Origin: Actinomycetes bacterium
Lineage (GTDB): Bacteria; Actinomycetota; Acidimicrobiia; Acidimicrobiales; RAAP-2
Assembly: GCA_021791615.1 (NCBI GenBank)
Contig: JAJYWG010000392.1
Coordinates: forward strand, 1-5,135
DNA: 5,135 nucleotides
Reading direction: 5' to 3'
The position numbers were made by a program, and so were the translations under genes. Every line of letters begins with the position of its first letter. Position 1 is the first letter of the stretch. This document shows positions 4,658-5,135 of the stretch, one piece after another. The notes below the pieces were generated by a model. It had not been told where the DNA came from. It worked only from the letters and a program-made list of their open reading frames with translations, and did no database searches.

Positions 4658-5065
4658 GTGACCTTCTCACCCGTCCGGCTGAACCACGCCGTCCTGTTCG
4701 TCGCCGACCTGCCCCGTGCCGAACGCTTCTACACGGAGACGTTCGGCATGGAGGTCATGGCTCGCGAGCCACGGGCCGACGCCGCGTTCCTCCGCCTGCC
4801 GCGCTCGGGCAACCACCACGACCTCGGCCTCTTCGGCGTGGGCGCCACCGGAGAGCCCCGACGTCGAGGGGCCGTCGGCCTCTACCACCTGGCCTGGCAG
4901 GTCGACACCGTCGACGAGCTGGTCGAAGCGCGGGCGGCCCTCCTCGAGGCCGGCGCCTTCACCGGCGAGTCGAGCCACGGCGCGACCAAGAGCGTTTACG
5001 GGTTCTACGCGATCAGCCGTGGGGAGCGTCCCCTGATTCGAGCAGTTGGCCGAGTGTTCCATTGA
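4658..5065 (+). CDS. VOC family (glyoxalase/extradiol dioxygenase fold) protein, 3'-truncated
   Basis: The frame runs from GTG 4658 (GGAG at 4648-4651, six bases away) to TGA 5063-5065 and encodes 135 residues. The first 115 are a good VOC protein: LNHAVLFVADLPRAERFYTETFG (8-30) forms the first beta-alpha-beta module with candidate metal ligand H10; HHDLGLFG follows (53-60); then GLYHLAWQVDTVDELVEARA (74-93) with second ligand H77; and GATKSVYG (108-115). Relatives continue here with a DPDGNEFE-like strand that carries the third ligand, a glutamate. In this copy codon 116 onward reads FYAISRGERPLIRAVGRVFH, unrelated to the family, so the glutamate is missing and the fold is incomplete. I judge it a broken gene or one ending at a rearrangement. 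It lies 122 bp after marR behind a putative terminator, so it is probably a separate transcription unit. The substrate cannot be told. Confidence 0.75.
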   Translation: MTFSPVRLNHAVLFVADLPRAERFYTETFGMEVMAREPRADAAFLRLPRSGNHHDLGLFGVGATGEPRRRGAVGLYHLAWQVDTVDELVEARAALLEAGAFTGESSHGATKSVYGFYAISRGERPLIRAVGRVFH

Positions 5066-5135
5066 ACGCCTGATGTGGAACGGAATGTCAACCCCCCGCG
5101 TTGGACTCGTGTGGAGCAGTTTTCGGACGCGCTGA
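5003..5135. other. Unassigned sequence at VOC break, possibly the edge of another mobile element
   Basis: VOC homology ends at about 5002. Beyond it no gene is recognisable. The stretch contains a hairpin, GGGGA (5021-5025) and TCCCC (5029-5033) with a three-base loop, plus outer pairing ATCA (5012-5015) with TGAT (5034-5037). A further inverted pair is GTTCCA (5056-5061) and TGGAAC (5076-5081). Two related blocks, TGTGGAACGGAATGTCAAC (5074-5092 region) and TGTGGAGCAGTTTTCGGAC (near 5110-5129), resemble each other and recall the repeated ends of IS21-like elements. The element's genes, if any, are outside the window. Confidence 0.3.

Noticed and set aside
3948..4670. 240-codon minus-strand frame opposite marR
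   Set aside because: Antisense shadow of marR with Gly/Arg/His-rich composition and no recognisable motif.

Overview
The window is GC-rich DNA with strong G/C third-position bias, GTG starts and actinobacterial-looking proteins. The best lineage hint is a 'DGGVFAFGD' repeat motif fused to beta-helix and IPT/TIG surface domains, a combination I associate with Acidimicrobiia-type Actinobacteria. That assignment is inference; nothing here (no rRNA or tRNA) fixes the taxon.

Layout. (1) Positions 3-128 hold the C-terminal scrap of a ParB-like nuclease-fold protein. (2) Positions 182-2070 are a complete-looking insertion sequence with perfect 14-bp terminal inverted repeats. It carries a DDE transposase of the IS4 superfamily (IS701-like) on the minus strand and, divergently on the plus strand, a small DUF6788-type protein with a Cys-rich motif. 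A 19-bp palindrome lies between the two starts. (3) Positions 2133 to about 3308, minus strand, hold a remnant of a large surface protein: shortened parallel beta-helix (choice-of-anchor Q type), IPT/TIG domain, broken Ig-like domain, and a single truncated 'VFAFGD' repeat. It has no signal peptide and no credible start, so it is probably not functional. (4) Positions 3329-4535 are a compact, intact regulated unit: a consensus-like promoter overlapped by two inverted repeats, a YceI-family lipid-binding lipocalin-like protein, a very stable GC hairpin, and a MarR-family regulator. (5) Positions 4529-4614 contain a 17-bp tandem repeat that overlaps the marR stop, then a 9-bp stem. (6) Positions 4658-5065 are a VOC (glyoxalase/dioxygenase fold) gene whose homology stops near codon 115; the remaining sequence to 5135 looks like the edge of another mobile element or rearrangement.

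How it fits together. The yceI-marR pair is the working heart of the window: the regulator most likely represses its own operon through the inverted repeats that cover the -35, -10 and start region. I infer, but cannot prove, that the signal is redox or a small hydrophobic or phenolic compound. Around it the DNA looks like a mobile-element landing zone: a ParB-like fragment, an IS without a visible target duplication, a chimeric surface-protein remnant and a truncated VOC gene. No defence system, CRISPR array or RNA gene was seen.
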